Shown: positions 11,952-22,955 of the stretch, one piece after another | How positions within the stretch are numbered: the first letter of the stretch is position 1 | Layout: each line of letters opens with the position of its first letter | Source of the DNA: Bimastos eiseni | Taxonomy: Eukaryota; Annelida; Clitellata; Crassiclitellata; Lumbricidae | Direction: 5' to 3' | Assembly (NCBI GenBank): GCA_959347315.1 | Contig: OY365810.1 | Location: 11,654,513 to 11,718,512 of the forward strand | DNA length: 64,000 nucleotides | The notes under the pieces: model-generated | Told to the model about the DNA's origin: nothing | Database searches by the model: none | The model's input: only the letters and a program-made list of their open reading frames with translations | Translations under genes and position numbers: made by a program

Positions 11952-12049
11952 GTCTAGCGAACTGTTATTTATTTTGCCACACACTACGACCAAGTCCACA
12001 CACCACCTATCTCTTATACCATGGTTGGCAGTCGACTGTAGAATTTCCG

Positions 12050-12974
12050 GTTTGAAAAGCATTTACTTTCGTCGGTTATGTCAAAGTTGAATTCAGTTAT
12101 TTGGCCGTTGACCAAAGCAAGCTTCTTCGAAGGTATTTACGAGGGCTAATGAAAAAACTATATGCACAGATTAGGTAATGCTGCACATAGCAAATCAACG
12201 TTGATAGTATTTGATAAGGGTACTTTGCTGCCTAATCACATTGAAATTGATAGTCACAAATATTTTGTTCATCCATTTGTGTCTCTACCCAAACGTTGTG
12301 ACAGATGTCAGAATTTTGGTCACTTAAAGAATCAGTGCAGAAAATCTGAAATATGTAGCTGGTGCTGTGATAGCCACAACTATTTAGATTGTACAGCTAC
12401 AGATACATGTAAATGTGCTAATTGTGGCATGGCACACAGCGCCGCTTATAAATCATGTCCAAAATATCTTGAATTACAGAGTGCCCTTAAAATTAGAGCA
12501 ATAGAGAATATTCCCTTAAATGAGGCTACGAAGAAGGTTAAGGCAATTAGAGAGCAGAATCCTATTCATGATATAAAACATAATCAGATTAACACACACA
12601 GTGAATTGATTGATAAAATTCCTACTTATGCATCCCAACTGAAAATTGGAACTGCTCATGATGTCGTACCATTGCCATTAGAGTTACCAGCCCAAGGTAA
12701 ATCTTCTCTTAATCCAGTAAGTCTGAAAATATCACCTGACATAGTAGGAACATTTTTGAATTTCGGTAAAGATAAATACAAATCATTTACGACAGATCAT
12801 AGGGATATACATGTTCAAAGTCCTGACTCGTCTCTTAATCAGTCATTTGTACTTGGCGTTTTGGCAGCCATTGATAAATCTAAAAATAAAGAACAGCTTA
12901 AATCTATAAAAAGTCAAGTGGCACCTGAGATGTTGTTTAAGAATGAGATCTATTTTGAATGTATTAAATAAATA
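12050..12974 (+). pseudogene. I/Nimb-like LINE ORF1 (gag-like, zinc knuckles), 5' truncated
   Basis: Nucleic-acid-binding ORF1 protein of a non-LTR retrotransposon. The open frame 12162-12971 has LPKRCDRCQNFGHLKNQC (C-x2-C-x4-H-x4-C), then CSWCCDSHNYLDC, then CANCGMAHSAAYKSC, the three-knuckle pattern of I/Jockey-group ORF1 proteins. It is followed by a lysine-rich stretch and a C-terminal tail that ends DMLFKNEIYFECIK-like at 12971. The upstream 110 bases read as further N-terminal sequence with stops, so the real start is lost. An endonuclease of the same element follows after about 80 bases. Confidence 0.8.
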
Positions 12975-13029
12975 AATTGAAATTAAATCCTGTAATAAAG
13001 AAAATAATGATTCTTTAAAATTATCACAT

Positions 13030-13455
13030 TATCGCTCTTTCTATCCTGCAATGGAATGCTAATAGCTTGTACAGTAATAAAGATCAACTTAGGAATTTTA
13101 TATATCATACAATTAATCCTCCTGATATAATATGTGTACAACCAACATATCTTAAACTTAAATATAATGCTCCTAAATTAGGTGATTATAATGTTATATG
13201 TAAAGACTGCATAACTAATAAAATGGGGGATTGGTTATATATAAAAAAATTGGTTTAAATTTAACTGTTTTAGATTTACATGATGTTTCGAATATAGAAA
13301 TTCAAGGAATTGAAATTAAAACAATAAATGAACATTTGAACATTTTTAATATGTATTGGTCCCCATCGCAAGAATTAACAAAAGAAAACCTTCAAAACTT
13401 GTTGATGCATAAAAGGTCACTTCTGGTAGGAGATTACAATACTCTTTTTTTGTGA
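13030..13455 (+). pseudogene. I/Nimb-like LINE ORF2, endonuclease part only
   Basis: AP-endonuclease N-terminal region: ILQWNANSLYSNKDQLRNFI (around 13048), PPDIICVQPTYLKLKYNAP, DYNVICKDC, then (shifted by one frame near 13240) YKKIGLNLTVLDLHDVSNIE, IQGIEIKT, and SLLVGDYNTL, the GDFN-type catalytic motif. In active relatives the VQP position is QET with a catalytic Glu, so this copy appears inactive at that site. The ORF stops at 13455, where an L2-like 3' end begins. No polymerase remains. Confidence 0.8.
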
Positions 13456-14385
13456 CAGTCAAAAAATCTTGGGAAGTTCTATATATTTAGTCATTTTATT
13501 ATCTTTGGTAATTTGTCCTCCAAAAGCCCCAGATGTAGTCACCCAGATGATCTAGGTCAATGACCCTGTTTTCCTCATTTTCATATTGTTTGTCGATTAG
13601 TCCAAGCCAAAACCAGGCTGTGATCAGGTCAATATGCAGAAGATCAGTTGGGAAGGCTAATGAATGTCTCCTGAAATGCAGCTGCATTGAAACACGCTAT
13701 GACCACAGATTGTTTTTATTATTATCAGTGTTATTATTAAATCATCATAATTGTTTTTACAATTTTTTTTTACCAAGGATCGCAATTTTCACTTGGCATT
13801 TTGTAAAGAAAACTGGGACCTAAAACAGAACTGTATTAGTTATGATCATTATCAGAATCATTGTCACTTTCATTATCTTTGATTGTGTCTTCATTAATCA
13901 GTTAATTAATGCAATTTATTTAGCGTCTCTTCAAGATAACTATTCAGAGGCGCTCCCGACCCAGGCCCGGTCAAAAAGGAAGGTCTGAAGAAGTTTATAG
14001 AAAGAGCCAGACAGGTCATGTGGGAGAGAGCGCAGGTCAGATGGGAGGTTGTTCCAGACACTGGGACCCACAATTGTGAAAGCTCTATTTTGCCTGGTCG
14101 CAGTATGAGCATGTGAAACCACAGAGTCACCTCTAGAGGCCGAGCGAAGAGATCGGCGACCAGAGTAAGTCGAAGTTAAGGTGAGCAGATCCCGAAGATA
14201 GACAGGCGCATAGCCCAAGACCCAGTGCCAGACAATAGAGGAGATCGTATATTGAATGCGCTGCTGAATCGGAAGCTAGTGAAGGACGTCCCACTTGTAC
14301 ATAGAGATGTGGCCAAATTTAAGAACACCACCAAATCAAGCGAGTTGCAGGCGTTGAACCCCCTCCAAGAGTTGCAATCGGACCT
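13451..14385 (-). mobile_element. 5'-truncated L2-like LINE copy (3' terminal 935 bp)
   Basis: Almost identical to 22956-23889: both begin with TGTGACAGTCAAAAAATCTT on the plus strand and stay alike until ATCGGACCT. On the minus strand it carries the polymerase C-terminus: LGYAPVYLRDLLTLTSTY, GRRSLRSASRGDSVV, RQNRAFTIVGPSVWNNLP, ending WVGSASE at 13940. About 490 bp of 3' untranslated sequence follows, with the AGCGTCTCT/AGAGGCGCT stem at 13922-13954. The shared 3' limit and different 5' limits fit target-primed reverse transcription with 5' truncation. Two minus-strand frames (13499-13687, 13940-14218) are parts of this repeat. Confidence 0.8.
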
Positions 14386-14500
14386 ATTTGCAGTTGTAAT
14401 ATTTGCTGAGGCGATTACTTTCGAAAAGTTCAATATTCGGCCAAGGCGAATGTTCTCGGTTCCGGTTATTCCCGGTTATGCCCTAATCTTAACTGCAGTG
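14386..14500. repeat. Dispersed repeat with GGTTATGCCCTAA end
   Basis: ATTTGCAGTTGTAATATTTG...CGGTTATGCCCTAAT resembles 22790-22875 (ATTTGCAGGTGTAATATTTG...GGGTTATGCCCTAG). The reverse complement of 22025-22130 (TAGGGCATAACC...) is also similar. It abuts the right edge of the L2 copy here and the left side of the L2 copy at 22956. It is probably a fragment of a DNA transposon with TAGGGCATAACC ends; the family is not identified. Confidence 0.45.
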
Positions 14501-16350
14501 TGTTGCAGTATATTACAGTAACATTTTGCTTATTTTCAGCTTTTCGCAAATTGTTTCCAAGTCTTCCATCGATCTTACTAGGAATAATGTTGAGGTATGT
14601 AGGCACACTGCTGATTAAACTAGAGCATATTGACATTGATCTGCAAGATTAGAAGCATAATTCTGCTACTGTGCTTGTAAGTGGCTTATTGTTTGTAACT
14701 GAATATAATTAAGGCACAAATTATGTGTGTAGACTTGTAATATTGTTGTATGTGCTTTTGATTGTCTGAATGGCATGAATATGCTGCAACATGAGAAAAC
14801 TTGATTGCCAGCATAGTAATGATATAGTCAGTTATGCTAGTAATCATGTACTTATATCGTAGCTGTCATTGATAAGTTGCCACAATGCAGTAAGAGCAAC
14901 TAGCAACACAGTAAGATTGGTCAACTTGAAAAAGAATTTTCTAGGAAAGGAGTAGAACACTCTCCTGAAATTTTCAGCAATGATCTATAGGTCCACAATA
15001 TATGTGCACATTTTAATGAACATCATTAAATATACATTTTCACTTTTGGGTTAGCTGTAAACCCCAATTTCATGGTCGTGGCAAGGAAAATGTCCTTAGA
15101 AAACCCAGACATAACGAAACTAATCAGGCAAAATACATGTTTCATCAATGACGTCTTTACTCTCTACTGTTTACCAGAGAGTGTGAGAGTCGGAGAGTCT
15201 CAATACCGGAGAGTCTCAATATAAATCCAGTATAAGTATTACAATAATTATACAATCTCTGCTGCTGCTGTGATTTCTGGAACTTGAGCGATGATTGGCT
15301 TCTGGCTAATAGTTAAAAACTTATATATTTAAAATCACATGTAGCACCACCTAGGTTCTTGCATATTTGGAAAGAGTCAAGAAACTGATTATATTAATAA
15401 AAATTCAACCTTCTAGTTCATTTCCTGGCAGAGATAAAACAGTCCAAAGTTGGTTTCCACGAGATCCGTTTTTGGTGATTAAATTAAGAAATTAATACCT
15501 TGATCAAATTATGAGGTATTCTTCCAAGATGTGCACTATTTTTCGTTATTTTGCATGTACTTAATGTAAAAAATTCACACAAATCCAAAAGGGTGTGGTC
15601 ACTGTGGTAGCAACCTCTTGGTTGATTTGATGCGGTATAACCCAGGATTTAGTCTTATGATGCCTAGTCAAGGAATGTGGTAATTTTGCTACGTATCAAG
15701 TCCTTTAGCAGACAATGAATAATATTTGTAAGAACAAAATTGTAAAGCACTGCTTCAAGAGATAACACTTGTTGGCAAAAATGTGATTAGCACATTGCTT
15801 TTATAACTATAAAAATTTTCCAGTAGTTCCATCTACAAGATTCTACCAATGCACTGAATTTTCTTCCTGTGATATCAGATGATTCAGTATTGTTTTTTTT
15901 ATGTCAATCATCGTACATTTATTATATAGATTCTCATTTAATGTTACTCTAGTTTGTTGAGCATGAAGAGGATTTCGACAAAAGGGCTTCTCAACACATA
16001 CACTAGGCAATATGATGATGTTGACCCATTCACCGATCAGGATTTCGATATAAAGTTTCGCATGTCAGATGAAAACGTGTTCAATGTTGATGACGATGAT
16101 GAGGACATTCCCGTCGCAGCTGATACTCAGACGCAAAAGAAGACAACAATATCATATAACAGTGGTTTTTCACCATTGAATTTTTCAATCAATGTTCTTC
16201 TGGTGGTTGTAGCCATGAAATCTGGTTTGTATTTTATTGAGATATCAGATTATTTATTTATTTTAACTGCTGGTTAATTTCCATGGTTGTTATCTGGATG
16301 GTTGCCTTGGAACTGGAAATACCATGTACTCTTTATCGTATCATAACTAG
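14500..16350. other. No supported gene
   Basis: AT-rich intergenic-looking sequence. ACGTCTTTACTCTCTACTGT near 15149 has a close match near 22515, marking another dispersed repeat. A 107-residue acidic frame (15954-16277, with a DDDDEDIP run) shows no family resemblance and no convincing splice context. Confidence 0.4.
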
Positions 16351-16395
16351 ATTTATATAGCACCTCTCACAGAGTAACTATTCAGAGGTGCTATG
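16351..16395 (-). repeat. L2-like LINE 3'-end stem-loop fragment
   Basis: TTTATATAGCACCTCT, loop, ATTCAGAGGTGCT. The arms AGCACCTCT (16359-16367) and AGAGGTGCT (16384-16392) are perfectly complementary. It is the same block as 13922-13954 but with an A-T pair where that copy has G-C. Confidence 0.6.
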
Positions 16396-16660
16396 CTATT
16401 GCCTAAGTTCTTAATGGATTCCTGGTAGTAGGTGAGTATTGTTTAAGAGATCAGTTCTGTGCTTCTTGATTTCAGCTGCTGATGTTTATTAAGGGTACGA
16501 TGCCTGCCAATAATTTTATAATCTGTAAGTAATGCACAATAGCTTACCTAAGGTATTAATAATAACATCGATTTTAAAACAGTCATTTAACATTTGCATA
16601 ATAGAAGTTCTCTTGGCAAAGGCTTCAACTCTTGATAGAATGAGGTTATATGGTCTAGAT

Positions 16661-17740
16661 CAGGGATCCCCAAAGTTTTGGATACCGAGGGCCACTTTTG
16701 TGACACAGCGAGAGCTTGCGGGCCGCAGGGATACCATGCGAGTGCCAAAGTCGCGAAGCCTTTTAAGGCTTAGCTTTTAAATGTGACTGTATGCTAATAA
16801 TAAAATGAAATAGGCAGTGAACTTGGATTCTAAACTAAAAATGTATTAGAATTTTGCAACTAATTAAATATTTATATTGTTTATTTATCAATATTATTCT
16901 ATCCTAAAATGTTATTTGTCAATTCTAATAAAGTTAAAAGTGAATGTTTTTAGAATTTAACTTAGAATTTGTGTCAAAATAAATACACTTCCTGGGATCA
17001 ACGTCATGCAATTTGGGAAGTTTACATTTCTGAGCAATTATTGGTCTATTACCAAATCGAGGTTCATAGCTTGTTGTTGGAATGCCCCAAAAAAGTGACA
17101 CGATACGCTGAGCATATCATCGAAAAGTCTGATAAGCCGAAACCGATATGCTTTGGTGAAATTCCTAATTGCAAATCAATTGACGTAATCTCTGGCTCAC
17201 AAGTAAAAGGATTCTGGCAAATTCATGCAATCTGTAGTCAAAGAAACGTCGGGCAAATTCAGATAACAGGCTGACAATGATCTTGAAATATTTGTCAAAA
17301 CACAAAAGTTCAAGAACATGCCCATTTTTGTTCGATACAATGTATCCCTGTACAAGCCGGAAATGAGCTAAATTTCTGTCCTTCAATTGTTTTTGTAGTT
17401 GCCTATGATTGGCTTTTTATTAAAAATTTCACACTGTCTGCTGAAGTAGTAGGCATAATAAACTTTTCACACCCTTGCACTTTCAGACTAAGTTTGTTCA
17501 AAAGTGATGTCCACTAAAAACGCAATATCGCACAACCATCAAACATATTTTGTAGTAGAGCTGAGCAGTTTTGTTCATTTTCCTTCAATTCTTTATGATT
17601 TCAGTTTTTTTAATTCAGATGATCTGCGATTTTTGCTTCTCAGATTAAAAAACGTTTTAGTGTTGCAACTCGGTTTAACCATTGAACAGCTCAAATGCCA
17701 AAATGTTAAATGCTGCCAAAATGAATATTAAAATTATAAT
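16661..17740 (-). mobile_element. Decayed hAT element, 3' part
   Basis: The edge CAGGGATCCCCAAAGTTTTGG (16661) with GGGCCGCAGGG shortly after is a common hAT terminus. Inward on the minus strand, between many stops, lie RNLAHFRLVQGYI, LLSEFARRFFDYRLHEFA and LFDDMLSVSCHFFG. These resemble the late region of GTF2IRD2/ZBED-type hAT transposases (LAHFPLL..., EFxxRFxDF). The opposite terminus was not found. Confidence 0.5.
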
Positions 17741-18626
17741 GCGTTTGTCAAATTGGACATACATGTATGTTAAGTATATTTGTAAAAAATTCGGAAATTC
17801 GACTGTAGGCCACATTAGGTCTGCTTCAGGGCTGCAAGTCTAAGTTTATATAATGGTGGAGATTGATGCTAATGATCTTTGCTATCGCAGTGTCGTCAAA
17901 CTGAAACTGCTGCAATTGTTTCCATAATACTAGTAAAGAAAAACTATTACTAGCAGCATTTCCAATTGTCATATTAATCAATTGTCAAACTGCTATATAT
18001 TGTCCTCAGTCTTTGCTGCCATTAAGGACTTCTTCAGTTCACTTTCCTCTATTGTAGCAAGTCTGACAGGCTACTGACAGATCCTGTTGTCGTGATGTGC
18101 ATTATGAACTCTTGCCTCGATTGCTCATTCAACCTTCTCCCGCTCTCAGTTTACCATCATAATAGGATAGTTCATTTTCACCAACTGTGTCAGTCAACCG
18201 ACACATGACCACGGAGGCATTCTGCATTGCTGTTATGACCAGGAGCGACCACCAAACTCCAACTGTTGGCATGATTGACAGCGTTGTGTTGGACCATCAA
18301 CTCTTAATTGATCCACAAACCTTGCAATGATCATCACCAATCTATGTCATTGAAATTCGCCTTGGCTGTCTTTGAGACATTTTCAAGTTGACGAGTTCCG
18401 CTTGACTATTCAAAATTGCCTTTTTGTGAGATGGATTTCCTTAAATCTCTGGATGTCAATCAACTGGCAAACGTCTGACAATATCATTCTCATGGATCTC
18501 TGTCTGTAAAGGACCATCTGATCTGCTGAGACCAGGAGAAGTAAGCGAGCACGATGTGTTGAGCATCCTACTTAATGGCTTGAGTGGCCTCAGCATTATC
18601 ACCATGCTTTGAACAACAGATGCTCT

Positions 18627-18670
18627 GAATTCTGGCTACAGATAATCAAGATTATCTGTAGCCAGAATTC
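18627..18670. repeat. Perfect 21-bp inverted repeat, 2-base spacer
   Basis: GAATTCTGGCTACAGATAATC, AA, then its exact reverse complement. It lies just beyond the C-terminal coding remnant of the piggyBac transposase and could be a local fold-back created on repair. Confidence 0.85.
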
Positions 18671-18689
18671 TGTGTCAAAATATTGAGAC

Positions 18690-20640
18690 AATCTCATTTC
18701 AGCTGATCAATCCCATAGCTTCTTCTACCAAAACAAGGTGCGGCACAAAGCCCGATATCGCACTCTGGGCAATAGTATCTGGTTTGCCAGACGAAACTTT
18801 ACACCACTCGGATGAGGTTGACTGCAACAAACTTTGCATCTTCGAGTAGGTGCAAGTTTCCGTGAATTTGCTGGTATATACATCTAAAAATGTCTGGCAG
18901 TGAGACAGAGTGGGTTACCAGCATCAAGTGATGGTCTGCCTTGGTGTTTAGGTTTCGGAATACGATATCTCTCCAACAGTTGCTCTGTCAACTTGATCAG
19001 GAGTTGTACATGGTTCAGTCTTGTTGCATCATCATTCTTCTTGTATAAAATATAACTGTTCAGAACTGTTAAGTTCAGAAAATGGCAAATAAAATTCTTG
19101 TACCAGATCTTGGTTTGCTTTCTCTCCATTTGCTATGATGCATTTGATCTCCGACATCTACTGCGCCCATGTTGTTGTAGGTGACAATTGCATTTGACTT
19201 TTGTTGCTCTTGGTCACGTTTTTGTATAGTTTCCATGGTGCTTGCATGATTTGTTGATAGAATAGTAACCTCCTTTTTGTTCATCCACTTTAGAGCATCA
19301 GATGTGAAACGGGCTATGGTTTCACCACGCAAGATCTGTTTGAGGTCACTTGTCATGTTTTTCCTGTTGAGTCTCACTGTACCAACTGCATCTGTTTTAT
19401 TCAACTTCAGTTGTCGATACAAAACAGGAGAGCTATATCAGTTGTCTTAAAAAACACAGTAACCTTTTCCAAGCAGTCTATCTGCTAATGTCATCACAAT
19501 CCGGGATGATTTCAAATTATCGACAGCCCCTTGAAGATACATCACTTTTCCAATGTGAATCAATGCATTCCAGATATGCCCAGAATCGGATTCGCACAGA
19601 GTGTAAGACTTTATTCCAAACCGAGCTATTTTCAAGCGTATAAAGTTATTGTATCATTGCTAATCTGCCGTTCCAAAGAAGCAACGACTCATCAATGGCA
19701 ACATTTTCATTTGGAACATAAACGGTGGAGAAATTCCTTATCAGTGCTTCGTAGAAACATTTTATTTGCCAGAATGACTTCTCCGATGTATTTTTGTGGT
19801 GTGTGGTAATTCTTCACTGTCGACGAAATGTAAGCATTCATCAGAAGACTGAAATGCTCTTCACTCTTTATTTGTAGAACGTTTCCATTTGGAGTCTTGA
19901 GAATAGGTTTTTACTTGCAGATGCTAAAAGCTTGTGGGCTCTCTGATTACAATAGCGTCAATCATCTCATCAGTAATAAAGATGTTGAAGTAGGACAACG
20001 GATTTGTAGGGTCAGAAAGGTTTATTTGTAATTCAGGGGTTCCTGTGAACACTTGTTGTGAGCGTCTCACAAAATCATCTTTTCTCCAATCGAAGTCATA
20101 AGCACCATGTCCTACATCGCTTTCACTGTCATTACTTACGCTGTTCCCTTCACTATTGGTGCATCCGAATCTGAATTCTGTTCAACATCATTGTCAAATT
20201 CACTGAACTCTGTTAGATGTCGCCATCATCCGCAAATAGTAGTGCTTCAATTTCTTGTTTAGATAACTTTTGTTTATGCACTTTACTCATTATAATGTTT
20301 ATATTTGAGGATTTTATAACTGATAATATCTAGTTTACAAAAACAATTTTAAAAAGCACTCAGAAAATAAAACTTGCACAATACTGTGAACTAAAGCTGT
20401 CTAGATCGCGATTTCACCTATTTCGTGACGTCACGTGTAATTTGCTAATTTAGCCTCCCTGCATAGTATAATATATGACCTTGTCAACAATCAATGTCTA
20501 ACAGCAGTTTGACGCGTTAATTCTGGCTCCACGGTTCATAAACGACATTTTATACCCCAGGACGAGATGTCTCGTGATGCACGGAATTGGCTAGATATTT
20601 ATTGGATTAGATAACTCGGGATGCACAGTTAAGGGGTTAA
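18690..20640 (-). mobile_element. piggyBac-type DNA transposon remnant
   Basis: The coding strand is minus. An upstream end reading TTAACCCCTTAACTGTGC (from 20640 downwards) has the TTAA target and a CCC-type terminus expected of piggyBac. The transposase start MSKVHKQKLSKQEIEALL lies near 20289. The lower-coordinate terminus was not identified, so the left limit is approximate. Confidence 0.75.
18700..20289 (-). pseudogene. piggyBac transposase, several stops and frameshifts
   Basis: Cut-and-paste transposase of the DDE_Tnp_1_7 type. In order on the minus strand: an acidic N-terminus (EALLFADDGDI), NVAIDESLLLWNGRL with the first catalytic Asp near 19700, RFGIKSYTLCESDSGHIWN, LADRLLGKGY, then VGTVRLNRKNMTSDL, NKKEVTILSTNHAS, VTYNNMGAVDVGDQM (last catalytic Asp region), KIWYKNFICHFLNLTVLNSYILYKK, and a C-terminal cysteine-rich end RRCKVCCSQ...LCAAPCF. 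Every block is in family order but spread over several frames, so it is inactive. Confidence 0.85.
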
Positions 20641-20652
20641 TAATTATTTTTG

Positions 20653-20812
20653 GCCAATGTGCTGGTCTCTAGTCGCCTTGACTATTGTAATTCAATTCTC
20701 ACTGGTATTACCAATTCTAACTTGCAGAAACTCCAGAGGGTTCGGAATTCCTTGGCCAGAGTTATAACTTATACATAAAAGTATGAGCATTTAGCTCTGG
20801 TACTTAGAAGTG
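20653..20812 (+). pseudogene. LINE reverse transcriptase scrap
   Basis: RLDYCNSILTGITNSNLQKLQRVRNSLARVITYT followed by HLALVLRS is the thumb-region signature of CR1/L2 polymerases. It has one stop and ends where the long hairpin repeat begins. Confidence 0.75.
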
Positions 20813-20823
20813 CTATCGTCTGG

Positions 20824-21044
20824 CAGTCCGAAGGTTCGATAGTCCGAAGGTTCGATAGTCCGAAGGTTTGATAGTCCGAATGTTCGATAGTCCGAAGGTT
20901 CGATAGTCCAAAGAAACTCAGACTAGAATTTTTTTCGGATTATCGAACCTTTGGACTATCAAACCTTCAGACTATCGAACCTTTGGACTATCAAACCTTC
21001 AGACTATCGAACCTTTGGACTGTCGAACCTTCGGACTGTCGATA
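20824..21044. repeat. Long hairpin built of a 16-bp tandem repeat
   Basis: The left arm (20824-20912) is about five and a half copies of AGTCCGAAGGTTCGAT. The right arm (20931-21044) is seven or so copies of the complement, ATCGAACCTTTGGACT/ATCAAACCTTCAGACT. They are separated by about 18 bases. It looks like a transposon whose terminal repeats are themselves tandem arrays. It interrupts a LINE fragment. No target duplication was recognised. Confidence 0.85.
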
Positions 21045-21377
21045 CAGAACCACTGAAAATACTGGGGACAGAAATTTGAAAGTAACATAAAGAAACTGCT
21101 GCTGATTTTAGTAGCGCCATACAAATATTACATTATGGTCCATCTTCAAGTTATTTACATCCTTAGGACTGCTTTTTTGGGAGGTGCTTTACATATGCTA
21201 TACGAATGTTTGGATGATACACAATAACCACTTCTGATTGGGTTGTCTGTGAAAGGTTCTTTACGAATCCATCAATAGAAAATAAAAATATGTTTTAAGA
21301 ATTCCTACTTGATCTATGTGTTAGCTAATAGTTGTGTCAGATGCCAGTGCTGTGACTTATTCTTCTTTGTTTAGCAG

Positions 21378-21677
21378 GTGCTGCTGGGGCGGTTCTCTGT
21401 TCTAAGACTATCGACATTACAAAGACTGAGGGCGATGTTGTCAAAATTCCGATTAATTGTCCAAGTGACTACTGCGAATTTCAGTACGATCCAGGTGCTA
21501 AACAGAATATACCAGTGTGTGTTGTACAGATGAAAAAATGCTCTGCATCATCTGGATACTCATGTGACGAGCCAGACGAACTTTCATTCATTGCCAGTAA
21601 CAAGACTGCAGGATCATACATTTTCACTGATTATGAAAAATATATTGATTTGTTCTGTGCTAATCTGATAGTAACCG
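21378..21677 (+). CDS. Ig-like, cysteine-rich exon of a candidate receptor (gene 3)
   Basis: A 300-nt internal exon, phase 1-1, between acceptor TTTGTTTAGCAG and donor ACCG|GTAAGT. It is open throughout and lacks an ATG. The 100-residue product begins GAAGAVLCSKTIDITKTEGD, has VVKIPINC (B-strand-like Cys), then cysteines in DYCEF, PVCVV, KKCSA and YSCDE, an NKT glycosylation site, and ends DLFCANLIVTG. The TEGDVVKIPINC start and the phase suggest an Ig-fold extracellular domain. The usual core Trp is absent and there are seven cysteines, so V-set assignment is tentative. No signal-peptide exon was found upstream. A transmembrane exon may lie at 26334. The intervening intron is filled by an antisense LINE. 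Confidence 0.65.
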
Positions 21678-21699
21678 GTAAGTAGCCTTTGAACTGACC

Positions 21700-22955
21700 T
21701 AAATAAATTAACTACTTATGAAACTACTTACTGAATAGAAAACTGAAATTCACTTTGACATATTTTGTCTGTAAATACTTAACGACACCAAAATGTGTTT
21801 TTTTACATGAGAAATATGTGCTTGAATTTTGCTGCTGACAGGGCTATATTTTGTCATAATTACTTTACATTTGTGTATGCACTACTATTATTCAAGTGTC
21901 TAATGCACAAGGAATTGACCAATGACACACCAAAATCTGGTACTAATTTAGAATGGATATGAAGCCGCAATGTGGCACCCAATCAGTGATACATTGCGTG
22001 CGATGTCTGCGATCAGTTTGCCACTATGTAATTAGGGCATAACCGAGTAGACAATTTCCACCGAGTACCGAATCCAAGTATTTGGATTTACTATTTGCCG
22101 GATCCGGGTACGAATTAAATAGTAGCGGCAAATCTGTGGACGACCTGGCCTTGAAAATAGGGGATGCAATGTTACGCACATGATCTTCATTTAAAACATA
22201 TTGAAAGAAGTACCATAATTTAGTTAAAAATTAATCTTTTATAGATCTTTCTTTTGGTACGGATGTGAGTAGTTTGCTTCCATGCAGCACCGCCACTGTC
22301 AGCGAGTACCATCCGTAGGCAATGCGTGGTTAACCTGTCACGTGCACAGCTATGGAGAACTACCTATTATAGTTAATGCAGTCTATAGCAATATCCTTCC
22401 TTTATAGCGTGTTGTCGCACTCTAGGCTATAACAATATATGTATTATTTTATAACTTTATTTGTGAAAAAAATGTAAAACCTTGTTATAAAATTTGAAAT
22501 ATGATGTTCTCAACAACGTCTTTACTCTCTGATGTTTACCGGACAGTAAGTGGAGCCAATTCAAGTGAGAAAATTACATTACTGATTTGGTTGCCACTTG
22601 GGGAATGCAACAAACAGAAATTAAAATATATAAATTAACATCATTATTTTAAAGAAAATTGAATGGAATGTTAAGTTCTTGTTTAATTAATCAATAACTT
22701 GTAAGTAAGTTCGTTAGTCCTAAATTTATTTGATGAAAAAAAATTATTTAAAAAAAAAAATTATTTTATTAAAAATAGTTATTTTTAGCTATTTGCAGGT
22801 GTAATATTTGCCGGGGCAAATACTTTCTAATAGTCCAATGTTCGTCTGAGGCGATTTCGGGTTATGCCCTAGATGTAATGAATAAAATGATTTCTGTGTA
22901 TTCGAAAGGATAATTTTGAACGTATAATTGCCGAAAAGTTCATCTAAGGTTATGC
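21700..22955. other. Intron-like, repeat-derived sequence
   Basis: No coding sequence. 22025-22130 and 22790-22875 are copies (opposite orientation) of the dispersed repeat with the TAGGGCATAACC end. 22515 shares a block with 15149. The rest is AT-rich. Confidence 0.5.

Larger units (their letters stand above)
8945..11986. mobile_element. TA-flanked inverted-repeat element (MITE-like), split by the hAT insertion
   Basis: TAGTGTGTGGCAAAATAAAT... (8945-8977) is repeated exactly in inverse orientation at 11954-11986: 33 bp including a TA at both outer edges. Removing the hAT element (9314-11951) and one 8-bp duplication leaves about 390 bp. This would be a small element with 31-bp terminal inverted repeats and TA target duplication, as in Tc1/mariner-type MITEs. 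The superfamily is an inference. No transposase is left inside. Confidence 0.6.

Noticed and set aside
15954..16277. Acidic 107-codon frame with DDDDEDIP
   Set aside because: No family recognised, no convincing splice sites, isolated among repeats; left as unsupported.
16653..20406. GTCTAGAT at 16653 and 20399 as a target duplication of one large hAT element
   Set aside because: The sequence before the second copy (GAACTAAAGCT) is not a hAT right end; a chance 8-mer match over 4 kb is quite possible.
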